64,000 nt of DNA from Pseudomonas profundi (GTDB taxonomy: Bacteria > Pseudomonadota > Gammaproteobacteria > Pseudomonadales > Pseudomonadaceae). How positions within the stretch are numbered: position 1 is the first letter of the stretch; each line of letters starts with the position of its first letter. Both the position numbers and the translations under genes were made by a program. The notes below the pieces were generated by a model. That model ran no database searches. It was not told the DNA's origin and worked only from the letters and a program-made list of their open reading frames with translations. The stretch lies in assembly GCF_008638305.1 (NCBI RefSeq), contig NZ_VTPZ01000006.1, positions 142,972 through 206,971 of the forward strand. The letters run 5' to 3'. Below are positions 25,549 to 33,419 of the stretch, piece by piece.

Positions 25549-26736
25549 ATGGATGTAGCCGACAACCGATTCGGAGTTTCTCCCTTTTGGGGCGAATTCA
25601 GGAATCACGCGCAGGAAAGGGCATTCCGCGAACATATGCAGCCGGCCATGGTTCGGCATATGCGTGTTGCCACCAAGGTGTGGGGTACCTTGCTGCTGCT
25701 GTTTGGGATCATAGATTACGTGGCGCTTGGTTTGTCCCCAGTGTTTATCATTCTGACAACGGCGCGAGTTGTGCTTTCAGCGTTTATCTTCGGTTATGGC
25801 TATCTGCTGCTCAGCAAGCCCCATCTGGCCACAGCAGGGCATAGCACCATGGCCTTGCAAATCGGCGGTTTCGGTTTTTTTTACCTCATATACTTCCTTC
25901 GTCCTGAGATCGCTGCTTTCACTGTCGCGGTGATAGGGCTGCTTTTCATCTCGATGTTTGTCTTCGTGCCAAACAGGTTGCCGTACTCCGCTATAGCTGC
26001 CTTGCTGGGGCTGGCCGGCACCTTGTTGTCCATGATCGTCAATGACCGGCCAGCCGGTGTGGTCATAGGTGCGTTTTTTCTGTTGATGTTGCCTATTCTT
26101 GTTGGTTTTTTTGCGACCCAACGGTTGCAGATTGTGCAGCGTCAGCAATACGCGATGTTCACTCGAGCCAATGAAGCGAACGTGGAGCTGCAAGCCGAAA
26201 TCGAACGACGCAGGGTGTTGGAGCAGGAGCTGAAGCGTCAGGCCACCACCGACCCGCTAACAGGCCTGTTTAATCGACGCCAATACGAGATGCTGTTTGA
26301 CCGTGAGTGTGAACGCAGCAAACGCAATGGTAGCCGTCTTTCGCTATGTGTCGCGGATATCGATTTCTTCAAGCGGGTCAATGATGAATATGGTCACGAT
26401 GCCGGCGACCAGGTGCTAAAGCATGTTGCGGATCTGCTTGGTAACGCGCTAAGGCAATCTGACATCATCGGGCGCTTTGGCGGCGAGGAGTTCATTCTGT
26501 TGCTGCCAGATACGGGACTTGCAGACGCTGAGGTTGTTATCAACCGTCTCCGTCAAAAGCTGGAAGCCGCGCCCCTGTCCATAGCCGGCCATCATATTGG
26601 TGTTACAGCCACCTTTGGTCTGACTGAGGTGTGCAAGGATGACCACACTATTGAAGACGTAATCAGGCGTGCCGATAAAGCACTCTATGAGGGGAAGACT
26701 GGGGGACGTAATCGTGTGGTTCCGGTGCCCTGTTGA
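25549..26736 (+). CDS. Membrane-bound diguanylate cyclase (GGDEF)
   Basis: A 395-residue protein with about six hydrophobic segments (about residues 40-190), a short coiled linker (NVELQAEIERRRVLEQEL) and a C-terminal GGDEF domain. The active-site loop is RFGGEEFILLLPDTG and the product-inhibition I-site RQSD lies five residues before it, so both catalysis and feedback control should be intact. It makes cyclic di-GMP. The start is uncertain: ATG 25549 has a GGGGGTGA ribosome site, while an in-frame ATG at 25504 would add 15 residues. It stands in tandem with a paralogue 45 bases downstream. Confidence 0.9.
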   Translation: MDVADNRFGVSPFWGEFRNHAQERAFREHMQPAMVRHMRVATKVWGTLLLLFGIIDYVALGLSPVFIILTTARVVLSAFIFGYGYLLLSKPHLATAGHSTMALQIGGFGFFYLIYFLRPEIAAFTVAVIGLLFISMFVFVPNRLPYSAIAALLGLAGTLLSMIVNDRPAGVVIGAFFLLMLPILVGFFATQRLQIVQRQQYAMFTRANEANVELQAEIERRRVLEQELKRQATTDPLTGLFNRRQYEMLFDRECERSKRNGSRLSLCVADIDFFKRVNDEYGHDAGDQVLKHVADLLGNALRQSDIIGRFGGEEFILLLPDTGLADAEVVINRLRQKLEAAPLSIAGHHIGVTATFGLTEVCKDDHTIEDVIRRADKALYEGKTGGRNRVVPVPC

Positions 26737-26781
26737 AATCTAGCTGGAACAAAGCGTAGCGCGCAAGGAAGCGAAGTTCGG

Positions 26782-28020
26782 ATGACGGATGTTGAAACAC
26801 TGCCTGACGAGGTTGCCGTACGGGCTCTGAAAGTCGAAGCTGGACAGGCCGCCCGGCGCTGGCGTATCAGCGGTTGGACCGGAGAGTTTCGGGATCCGGA
26901 GCAGGAGCGGGCCTACCTGGATAAGCATCAACGCACCATTGCACGGCAATTGCGCATCGCTCTTGCAGTGTGGGCCGGTTTGCTGCTGCTTTTTATCCTG
27001 CCGGATTTCGAGTCTTTGGGTAACACGCCTGGTTTCTGGATCAGCGTGGCCATTCGCCTTTCGGTTATTTCCGTTCTGGCGTTCTTCGCCTGGCAAGTCA
27101 AACGCAAGCCCGTATTAGCCACTCAAGCGCGATGGATCAGTTGCCTCGAAGTTGCCGGCATGACCGTCTTTCTGCTTGTTTATCCGCTTCGCCCTGAGTT
27201 ATCGAGCTGGGCTTTCACCCTGACGCTGATCATCCTGATCTCGGTATTCGTCTACGTTCCCAGTCGCGTCCCGGCAATGCTCCTCGTGACTCTGTATATG
27301 GCCCTGAGCACTCTCTGCATGATCCATTACGTCGCCCCGAAGACCCCGATTGAGCTCTTCGCCCTATTTGTCGTGACATTAATGCCGATAGGGCTCGGCT
27401 GGGGCACAGCGATGCGCACCCAGGTACTGCAGCGTAGGCAGTTTGCGTTGTGGCAGCAGGCCCAGGAAGTCAACGTAACTCTGTCCCGGGAGATAGAGGA
27501 ACGCTCCCGTCTACAAGCAGCACTGGTGCATCAGGCCACTACGGACGCGTTGACCGGACTGAACAATCGCCGCCAATACGAAGCGTTGTTCCAATACGAA
27601 CTTAACCGTTCGTTGCGCAGCGGGCAGCCGCTGTGCCTGTGCATTATCGATCTGGATCATTTCAAACAGATCAATGACACATGGGGGCATGCAACCGGTG
27701 ATGATGTGCTGAAACGGATAGGGCAGCTGTGTCGGGATTCCTTCCGAGCCACGGATATCCTCGGTCGCTTGGGCGGGGAAGAGTTTGTGGCCTTGCTCCC
27801 TGAAACGGACCTGCCGACTGCATTGGTGGTCGCTCAACGCTTCGTCGACAAGCTGGCCACGACAACCATTAGCGAAGCCATTCCAGAGCTGAGAATCACG
27901 GCTACGGTCGGGCTGGCGCAGCGCGATAACGAGAGCCATCTCGATGCGATCCTCCAGCGCGCCGACAAGGCGCTTTATACCGGTAAGAACGCTGGACGCA
28001 ATCAAGTCGTGGCTGGCTGA
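26782..28020 (+). CDS. Membrane-bound diguanylate cyclase, tandem paralogue
   Basis: A 412-residue paralogue of the gene before it: the same GEFRxxxQERA N-terminal block (about residue 34), about six hydrophobic segments, a coiled linker and a GGDEF domain. The active site is RLGGEEFVALLPETD, with an RATD I-site five residues upstream, so it should also be an active, feedback-inhibited diguanylate cyclase. The N-terminal membrane domain does not match a named sensor that I recognise. The similarity of both halves shows a gene duplication. A 270-base structured repeat begins 10 bases after the stop. Confidence 0.9.
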   Translation: MTDVETLPDEVAVRALKVEAGQAARRWRISGWTGEFRDPEQERAYLDKHQRTIARQLRIALAVWAGLLLLFILPDFESLGNTPGFWISVAIRLSVISVLAFFAWQVKRKPVLATQARWISCLEVAGMTVFLLVYPLRPELSSWAFTLTLIILISVFVYVPSRVPAMLLVTLYMALSTLCMIHYVAPKTPIELFALFVVTLMPIGLGWGTAMRTQVLQRRQFALWQQAQEVNVTLSREIEERSRLQAALVHQATTDALTGLNNRRQYEALFQYELNRSLRSGQPLCLCIIDLDHFKQINDTWGHATGDDVLKRIGQLCRDSFRATDILGRLGGEEFVALLPETDLPTALVVAQRFVDKLATTTISEAIPELRITATVGLAQRDNESHLDAILQRADKALYTGKNAGRNQVVAG

Positions 28021-28029
28021 TCGGTTACA

Positions 28030-28299
28030 CTAGGGTCTGTTGCCGTTTCGGCACGGCCGCGATGGAGGCCCGTTCGGCGCAGAACAAGACGCGAGGAGTG
28101 AAGTTTGGTTGTGCCAAATAAGCGACGAGTAATGCAGTGCTGCGCCAAACGGGCCCCGTCCCTTCGGGTTGCGTGGCAAATGACGCCATGCGGCGTTGCG
28201 AGACTTGGCAAGGGAACAACCATTACCTGCGTCCCGCGCCTTGCCTGGCGTCATTTGACCCAGCAACGCGGCTCGCGACGAAACGGCAACAGCCCCTAG
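28030..28299. repeat. Dispersed structured inverted repeat element, copy A (270 bp)
   Basis: This non-coding element fills the gap between the GGDEF gene and dinB. Its ends are inverted copies of about 20 bases (CTAGGGTCTGTTGCCGTTTC at the left; the right end in reverse complement differs at one base), and both ends finish at CTAG. Two inner stems can form: GGCCCGTT.GGCGCAG with its complement near 28155, and CAAATGACGCCA with TGGCGTCATTTG, giving a three-armed fold. A second copy lies inverted at 49271-49606. Small open frames inside it are not credible genes. It could be a MITE (CTAG targets are known for IS5-type and IS630-type elements) or an RNA element. Confidence 0.85.
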
Positions 28300-28323
28300 C
28301 CGGGCCCGTTTAAGGTGTCCGGT

Positions 28324-29376
28324 GTGCGCAAGATAATCCATGTTGACTGTGACTGTTTCTACGCAGCGATCGAAATGCGGGATGACCCGCGCCTGCGTGG
28401 TCGTCCGTTGGCAGTGGGGGGCGATCCGGACAAGCGTGGCGTGGTCGCGACCTGTAATTATGAGGCGCGCGCCTATGGCGTTCGCTCGGCCATGGCGTCC
28501 GGCTATGCCAAAAAGCTGTGCCCCGATTTGCTGATCGTGCCGCCGCGCATGGCGGTTTATCGGGAAGCTTCTGCTGCAATCCACGCCATCTTTACCGACT
28601 ACACAGCGCTGATCCAGCCGTTGTCGCTCGACGAAGCCTACCTCGATGTTTCAGACAGCACTGCCTGCCGTGGCAGCGCAACGCTGATCGCCGAAAGCAT
28701 TCGCCAGCGGGTGCGCGAGGGTCTGGGGATTACCGTTTCCGCTGGCGTGGCACCGAACAAGTTTCTGGCAAAGATCGCCAGCGACTGGAACAAGCCTGAC
28801 GGGCTGAAGGTGATTTTGCCGGACGAGATAGACTCATTTATCCAGACATTGCCGGTGGAACGTCTGCATGGCGTGGGGAAAGTTACCGCCGCGCGTCTGC
28901 GCAAGCTCGGCATCGACTTGTGCGGCGAGCTGTTGCCCTGGCGCAAGCAGGATCTGGTCAAGGAGTTTGGCAGTTTCGGGGAGCGACTCTGGCAACTGGC
29001 GCGGGGTATTGATGACCGTCCCGTGATCGTTGAGAGCACGCGCCAGTCGGTCAGCGTCGAAAATACCTATGATCAGGATTTACCGGACCTGAACGCCTGC
29101 TTCGAAGCGCTTGGGCCCTTGCTGGAAAAGCTTGCCCAGCGTGTCGGGCGTTTGCAGGACGGCTACCGGGCGAGCAAGCCCTTCGTCAAACTCAAGTTCA
29201 ATGACTTCACCCAGACGACATTGGAGCAGGCTGGCGCGCCCATCACCCCGGAAGGCTACCGGGACCTGACCGCGCAGGCGTATGCGCGTGGCCTCAAGCC
29301 GGTGCGCCTGATAGGTGTTGGCGTGCGCCTGGATAATGCGAGCACTCTGTTAGGCGAGCAGCTGAGCCTGTTTTAA
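28324..29376 (+). CDS. dinB: DNA polymerase IV (Y family)
   Basis: A 350-residue translesion polymerase. The catalytic carboxylates are in HVDCDCFYAA (residues 5-14) and LSLDEAYLDVS (about residue 102), the palm/finger region has NYEARAYGVRSAM, and helix-hairpin-helix contacts (LHGVGKVTAARL) precede the little-finger domain. It copies damaged templates with low fidelity. The start is taken as GTG at 28324 with AAGGTG upstream; another in-frame GTG is at 28315. No LexA box was seen in the short leader, which is occupied by repeat copy A, so control may differ from relatives. Confidence 0.95.
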   Translation: MRKIIHVDCDCFYAAIEMRDDPRLRGRPLAVGGDPDKRGVVATCNYEARAYGVRSAMASGYAKKLCPDLLIVPPRMAVYREASAAIHAIFTDYTALIQPLSLDEAYLDVSDSTACRGSATLIAESIRQRVREGLGITVSAGVAPNKFLAKIASDWNKPDGLKVILPDEIDSFIQTLPVERLHGVGKVTAARLRKLGIDLCGELLPWRKQDLVKEFGSFGERLWQLARGIDDRPVIVESTRQSVSVENTYDQDLPDLNACFEALGPLLEKLAQRVGRLQDGYRASKPFVKLKFNDFTQTTLEQAGAPITPEGYRDLTAQAYARGLKPVRLIGVGVRLDNASTLLGEQLSLF

Positions 29377-29810
29377 GGGGCCTTGCGTGCGCACGACGGA
29401 CACAGGTGGTTCTCGCCACGCGGCTTCCAGCCCAGTTCGCCGATACGTTCGACGGCCTTGGCGGTTCGTTGATCGAGTCCATCCTTGTCGTTGATCAGAA
29501 ACTCAAAGGCCTGATCCTTACCGCACTCGTCGCAGGTCACCGACCAGCCCAGCACGGATTTGCCGCGCAGGTCCGGACCTCTTGCCGTTGCTGTCCATTG
29601 GCCGGGTGGGCTGAGCAGATAGCGCACCTTGTCGGCAATCAGCGGCAGCGGCAGATCGCGGCTACCCTTGACGGTGCAAATCAGTTTATCGCCACTTTGT
29701 ATGCCGCCACCCTGTCCGGTGACCTGATACAGCCCGCTGGCAAGTGTGCGGCACTCGATCAGCGTGTGGGAGGGGTTAAGCGCGGTGCGCCGGAAGTCAT
29801 GTTCAGCCAT
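29373..29810 (-). CDS. Conserved hypothetical protein with paired CxxC motifs
   Basis: A 145-residue soluble protein of unknown function. The C-terminal half has two pairs of cysteines, CDEC (about residue 93) and CPSC (about residue 138), spaced as a zinc-binding site. The N-terminal half looks like beta-strands with ECRTLASGLYQVTGQGGG. No enzyme motif is visible. It converges with dinB, overlapping its last four bases, and is followed upstream by an SDR on the other strand. I recall similar proteins in Pseudomonas only as hypothetical. Confidence 0.72.
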   Translation of the reverse strand: MAEHDFRRTALNPSHTLIECRTLASGLYQVTGQGGGIQSGDKLICTVKGSRDLPLPLIADKVRYLLSPPGQWTATARGPDLRGKSVLGWSVTCDECGKDQAFEFLINDKDGLDQRTAKAVERIGELGWKPRGENHLCPSCARKAP

Positions 29811-29948
29811 GGGAGTCCTGTCGTTATCTAGGCGACGATGATAACACCGGTGCAGGGTGGCATATCACCGAGCTCACTGATAGTCGGTGTCGCTTGCCGG
29901 GGCGTATATGCTGAAACGCTTCCTACAACGCATACAAGAGGACTCGCC

Positions 29949-30731
29949 ATGAAAGTAATGGAACTGTTTGATCTGACCGGTAAGGTTGCCTTGATAACCG
30001 GTGGCACCAAGGGGCTCGGCCTGCAGATGGCAGAAGCACTGGGTGAGCAGGGCGCAAAAATTTTCCTCAACGCGCGTAATGCCAGCGAAGTAGAAGAAGT
30101 GGTGGCGCAGCTGAATGCGCGTGGTATTGAGGCAGGCGGGATCGCCTGCGATCTTGGCAAGCTGGATACCGATCCGGTCAAAACACTGGTGGACGCCGCC
30201 GAAGCACGCTTTGGCACTGTCGATATCCTGATCAACAACGCCGGCACCAGCTGGGGACAGCCAGCCGCGGAGCATAGCTACGAAGGTTGGCAGAAGGTCA
30301 TGGGGCTGAACGTCGATGTGTGCTTTCTAATGGCTCAGGAAGTGGGGCGCCGGTTTATGATTCCGCGCCAGTCGGGCAAGATCATCAACATCGCATCCAT
30401 CGCCGGCTTCAAGGGCAATCGCCCGAATACCGGGATATTCACCGTGGCCTACAACACCAGCAAGGCTGCGGCGATCAACCTGACTCGTGCTCTTGCCGGA
30501 GAGTGGGGCCCGCACAACATCAACGTCAATGCGATCTGCCCCGGTTATTTTCCGACCAAAATGGCCAAGGGTCTGGAGCGCGTGACTGAGGTAATCAAGC
30601 AGGGTACGCCTCTGGGTCGCGTAGGCGGCGAAGATGATATCAAGGGTCTTGCACTGTTCTTCGCCAGTGAAGCGTCCCGTCATGTCACCGGCCAGGCGGT
30701 TGCGGTTGATGGTGGTAATTCTGTGGTCTGA
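29949..30731 (+). CDS. SDR family oxidoreductase (RhlG-like)
   Basis: A 260-residue short-chain dehydrogenase: TGGTKGLG (about residue 17), NNAGTSWG (about residue 97), IASIAG and the catalytic YNTSK (about residue 170). The NNAGTSWG block recalls the RhlG-type ketoacyl reductases of Pseudomonas, but the substrate cannot be assigned. The ATG at 29949 has GAGGA 9 bases upstream; the longer frame to 29838 lacks a ribosome site. It appears monocistronic, converging on the DUF2489 gene ten bases after its stop. Confidence 0.85.
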   Translation: MKVMELFDLTGKVALITGGTKGLGLQMAEALGEQGAKIFLNARNASEVEEVVAQLNARGIEAGGIACDLGKLDTDPVKTLVDAAEARFGTVDILINNAGTSWGQPAAEHSYEGWQKVMGLNVDVCFLMAQEVGRRFMIPRQSGKIINIASIAGFKGNRPNTGIFTVAYNTSKAAAINLTRALAGEWGPHNINVNAICPGYFPTKMAKGLERVTEVIKQGTPLGRVGGEDDIKGLALFFASEASRHVTGQAVAVDGGNSVV

Positions 30732-30741
30732 TTACGACTGA

Positions 30742-31194
30742 TCAGGACTGTGAGGGCGCGACACCCGTGCTGAGTTGTCCGGCTGCGCGCTCCACCTCTT
30801 CCTTGTGCTCCTGTTCCAGTGCCTGCATCTGTTGTTCATGTTGCTGGCGCTCGGTGCGCGGCAGGTCCTTCCATTGCTGGTGCGTCGGGATATGCGCGGT
30901 GGCATCGTAGATGACCTCGAACACGCCGACGTCCAGATCAGTGCGGCGCGGGCCGCTGTAGTTGTCCAGCAGAACCTTGATGCGAATGGAGCCTTCTACA
31001 AGCGGCAATTGACCGTTGAGCAGGCTCTGCGCGAGGAACTGGATATCCTGCGCGAGCCGTTCGTTGCGCCCACGCTCCTGTTCGGCTTTTGCTTGCCTGG
31101 CGTCCCATACCTTGCGCCAGAGCACATAGGCGTAGAGTGCCAGGGCGGTAATGATGATCAGGCCGGCGATTGCCAGCCAGTTAGTCGCACTCAT
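30742..31194 (-). CDS. DUF2489 family membrane-anchored protein
   Basis: A 150-residue protein with one N-terminal transmembrane helix (about residues 6-27) followed by a charged, probably coiled region rich in Glu, Gln and Lys. It matches the DUF2489 family of gammaproteobacteria by pattern; no activity is known. It follows the lipoprotein gene by three bases and is surely co-transcribed with it. Confidence 0.75.
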   Translation of the reverse strand: MSATNWLAIAGLIIITALALYAYVLWRKVWDARQAKAEQERGRNERLAQDIQFLAQSLLNGQLPLVEGSIRIKVLLDNYSGPRRTDLDVGVFEVIYDATAHIPTHQQWKDLPRTERQQHEQQMQALEQEHKEEVERAAGQLSTGVAPSQS

Positions 31195-31197
31195 AAA

Positions 31198-31671
31198 TCA
31201 GAATCTCATGTCGGACGGGTCCAGAGTCCCGTGTTCTTGCAAGGTCAGTTTGGGGGACCAGAACATACCGGTGCTGATATGTCCTTCGATCCGATAGCTG
31301 ACCGGTTGTTGGCGTTCTACCAGCTTGATCAGATCGCCAAGATGCCGCCACAGGTTCGAGCGCACATCCAGTTCGAAGTATTCCGAGCCATAGGCCGGGA
31401 CGTCGAAGGGCTGATTGGTCACGCCGGTGGCTAGCTTTGAGTCATTGAGATAGACGCGATAATGCATGCCCCGGACGGGGAGGTTGCGGTCATTCGGATT
31501 ATCGACCCGCAAGCGCAGACGGAAGGACTGTTCCCACAAGTTACTCTGCAGCATTTCCAGATTCGCCAGATGGATTTCCGGTTTGCTATAGCCCTGACTG
31601 AACACCGCGCAGCCAGATAGCCACAGTATGCTCGCCAACAAGCTCATCCTGCCGCAAATACGCATGTACAT
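31198..31671 (-). CDS. LEA14-like lipoprotein (water-stress/hypersensitive-response fold)
   Basis: A 157-residue protein with a lipoprotein signal peptide: the lipobox WLSGC puts the lipidated Cys at residue 21. The mature part has a late-embryogenesis-abundant type 2 pattern (FRLRLRVDNPNDRNLPVRGMHY in two pieces), a beta-sandwich found in bacterial envelope proteins of unclear role. The start at 31671 has GGAG six bases upstream. It forms a two-gene unit with the DUF2489 gene, so both may act at the envelope. Confidence 0.78.
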   Translation of the reverse strand: MYMRICGRMSLLASILWLSGCAVFSQGYSKPEIHLANLEMLQSNLWEQSFRLRLRVDNPNDRNLPVRGMHYRVYLNDSKLATGVTNQPFDVPAYGSEYFELDVRSNLWRHLGDLIKLVERQQPVSYRIEGHISTGMFWSPKLTLQEHGTLDPSDMRF

Positions 31672-31769
31672 TGTCGACTCCTCCAGGTGAATCTCGAGCC
31701 GTCAGCGGTGTTGTCTGGCGGCCCGCGCCTGTCCATACTAACCGCTAATCGCTGCCAGGGAGTGACAAT

Positions 31770-32291
31770 ATGCCGCTATTCGAAATTGTGTTTCAGGGAC
31801 AGATCAAGGCAGGTGTAGCGCCAGAACAGGCGCGGCAGAGGCTCGGTCAGCTGTTTCAGGCGGGAGACCAGCAGCTGGATATCCTGTTTTCGGGCCGCCG
31901 GATCGTGATCAAGCAGGGGCTTGATCAGGCATCGGCTGACAAGTACCGGCAGGCCATCGAACGGGCGGGTGCGATATGCCTGGTAGAGCCTATGGGTGGA
32001 CACCCAGCCGCCGCCGGGCCTTCCAGCCAACCCGCGCCGGCCGCTCAGTCCGCTGCTAACAAGGTGGTTCCGCGGGACGGGTACATGGCAGCGTTCAGTG
32101 ACGTGGAAGCGCCCGATTTCGGTATCGCTCCGCTTGGCGCCGATATGCAGGATGAATACCGCGACTTCACGCCGTTGCCGCTTGATCTGTCAGCACTGAG
32201 CCTCGCGCCGCCGGGTGCTGATCTGGACGAAATCAAGCGCAACGAGCCGACAGTGGTACCCAACATCGATCATCTCAAGATGGTGGACTAG
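31770..32291 (+). CDS. Conserved hypothetical protein with linker and acidic tail
   Basis: A 173-residue protein that I cannot name. The first 70 residues look like a small folded domain (FEIVFQGQIKAGVAPEQARQRLGQLF, in two parts), followed by an Ala/Pro/Ser-rich linker (about residues 78-95) and an acidic, flexible C-terminus. It has no signal peptide or membrane helix. The ATG is preceded by GGGAG. It stands alone between the lipoprotein gene and ychJ. Confidence 0.68.
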   Translation: MPLFEIVFQGQIKAGVAPEQARQRLGQLFQAGDQQLDILFSGRRIVIKQGLDQASADKYRQAIERAGAICLVEPMGGHPAAAGPSSQPAPAAQSAANKVVPRDGYMAAFSDVEAPDFGIAPLGADMQDEYRDFTPLPLDLSALSLAPPGADLDEIKRNEPTVVPNIDHLKMVD

Positions 32292-32302
32292 CCGGGGGCC
32301 GG

Positions 32303-32773
32303 CTAACGTCCGCAGCACTGTTTGTACTTCTTCCCGGACGCGCAGGGGCAGGGCTCGTTGCGTCCGGTTTTCACCCTGATGGACGGATCGACGAAGTACC
32401 AGCGTTCATCGATATGAGTAAAGTCCGAGCATTCGCGATGGCTGTGTCGATGCCCCTGTTCATCGGCCCATAGCGCAGTGAAAGTGACCTGCGCCTGATT
32501 GCTGGCGGCTTCTGTCGAGTGGATCTTCTCCACAGTCAGGCCGAGCCAGTTGCTCGACTGGCTCCAGTCGGTCATTGCAGCACGGTCCAGTTGCGCCTGT
32601 TGTGAAGGCAGGGTTGTCGCCACCAGATAGTCGATCAGGCCCAGGGTATAAGCGCTGTAGCGTGAGCGCATCAGCTGCTCCGCTGTGGCCGCGGGCTTGC
32701 CCTGATGCAAAGGGAGACAACAGTCTGCGTAGGATCTGCCATTGCCGCAGGGACAGTCGACGATATTTTCCAT
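32303..32773 (-). CDS. ychJ: YchJ/UPF0225 family protein with SEC-C motif
   Basis: A 156-residue protein with two cysteine clusters: [13 protein letters not shown] at the N-terminus and the SEC-C zinc motif [18 protein letters not shown] at the C-terminus. The middle domain has the [13 protein letters not shown] pattern of the YchJ/NTF2-like fold. The function of YchJ is not established. The ATG at 32773 has GGTGGTAAG upstream; the frame extends into the neighbouring gene but without a better start. It overlaps nothing and follows the next gene by two bases, so the two are co-transcribed. Confidence 0.85.
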   Translation of the reverse strand: MENIVDCPCGNGRSYADCCLPLHQGKPAATAEQLMRSRYSAYTLGLIDYLVATTLPSQQAQLDRAAMTDWSQSSNWLGLTVEKIHSTEAASNQAQVTFTALWADEQGHRHSHRECSDFTHIDERWYFVDPSIRVKTGRNEPCPCASGKKYKQCCGR

Positions 32774-32775
32774 TC

Positions 32776-33261
32776 TTACCACCAGTATTTTCCGAAGAGT
32801 TCCGGATTGGCCCAGTATTTCGAGTTGAGCCAATCCGGCACGCTTTTGTATGAGGCCAGATCATAGGTGAAAAGCGTCAACGTCTGGCCGTCCCGTTCGA
32901 AGTACCCCTGACGCTGGAAAGCCAGCCCAAAGAAATCGTTCTGCTCCCAGGCCGGGGTTCGCTGCATATCCACCAGTACGGCCATTCTGCTCACCAGCAG
33001 GTTGCGCATACCGGCGAGCAATTCCATGCCCTGGCGCTTGTCCAGGCGCTCCAGTTGATCGGCCACCACTGCCAGGTCGTAGCGTCGACCCGCGAGATCG
33101 GCTGGCAAGGGTACCCTGTCCGTTTCAAAGTGGGTGCAATCGGGGTGTGTGGCGCAAAACGCCACGGCTGCGGGTATCGATTCCGGGCTGACACTCAGCA
33201 ACCGCTGTGGTTGATAGTGCTCGAATATGCCCAGCAGGGCTGCGGTAGGGCTGTCGGACAT
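32776..33261 (-). CDS. Conserved hypothetical protein, methyltransferase-like fold (DUF6231 type)
   Basis: A 161-residue soluble protein. The pattern [15 protein letters not shown] followed by [16 protein letters not shown] resembles a shortened Rossmann methyltransferase, but the SAM glycine motif is missing, so catalysis is doubtful. It probably belongs to DUF6231, as named in Pseudomonas genomes; this is recalled by pattern. It is divergent from dinG and upstream of ychJ. Confidence 0.7.
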   Translation of the reverse strand: MSDSPTAALLGIFEHYQPQRLLSVSPESIPAAVAFCATHPDCTHFETDRVPLPADLAGRRYDLAVVADQLERLDKRQGMELLAGMRNLLVSRMAVLVDMQRTPAWEQNDFFGLAFQRQGYFERDGQTLTLFTYDLASYKSVPDWLNSKYWANPELFGKYWW

Positions 33262-33419
33262 AGGATCATCCTTGCATGAAGGTGTCGAGGCTCAATAGCT
33301 TCGACCCTGATGCGGTCAGCTTCAAGCGGAAATTGACGGGTCTGAGACCTTGCCAGCCATCGGTCGCCCGGTCGGGCGCGCTGCAAAATGGTATGATGCC
33401 GGCCTTCCCGGGAGCCCGC

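Noticed and set aside
28105..28299. Possible 64-residue protein inside repeat copy A
   Set aside because: A similar frame occurs in copy B, but paired changes follow the DNA or RNA stem rather than codon positions, and there is no ribosome site. It may be annotated as hypothetical elsewhere.
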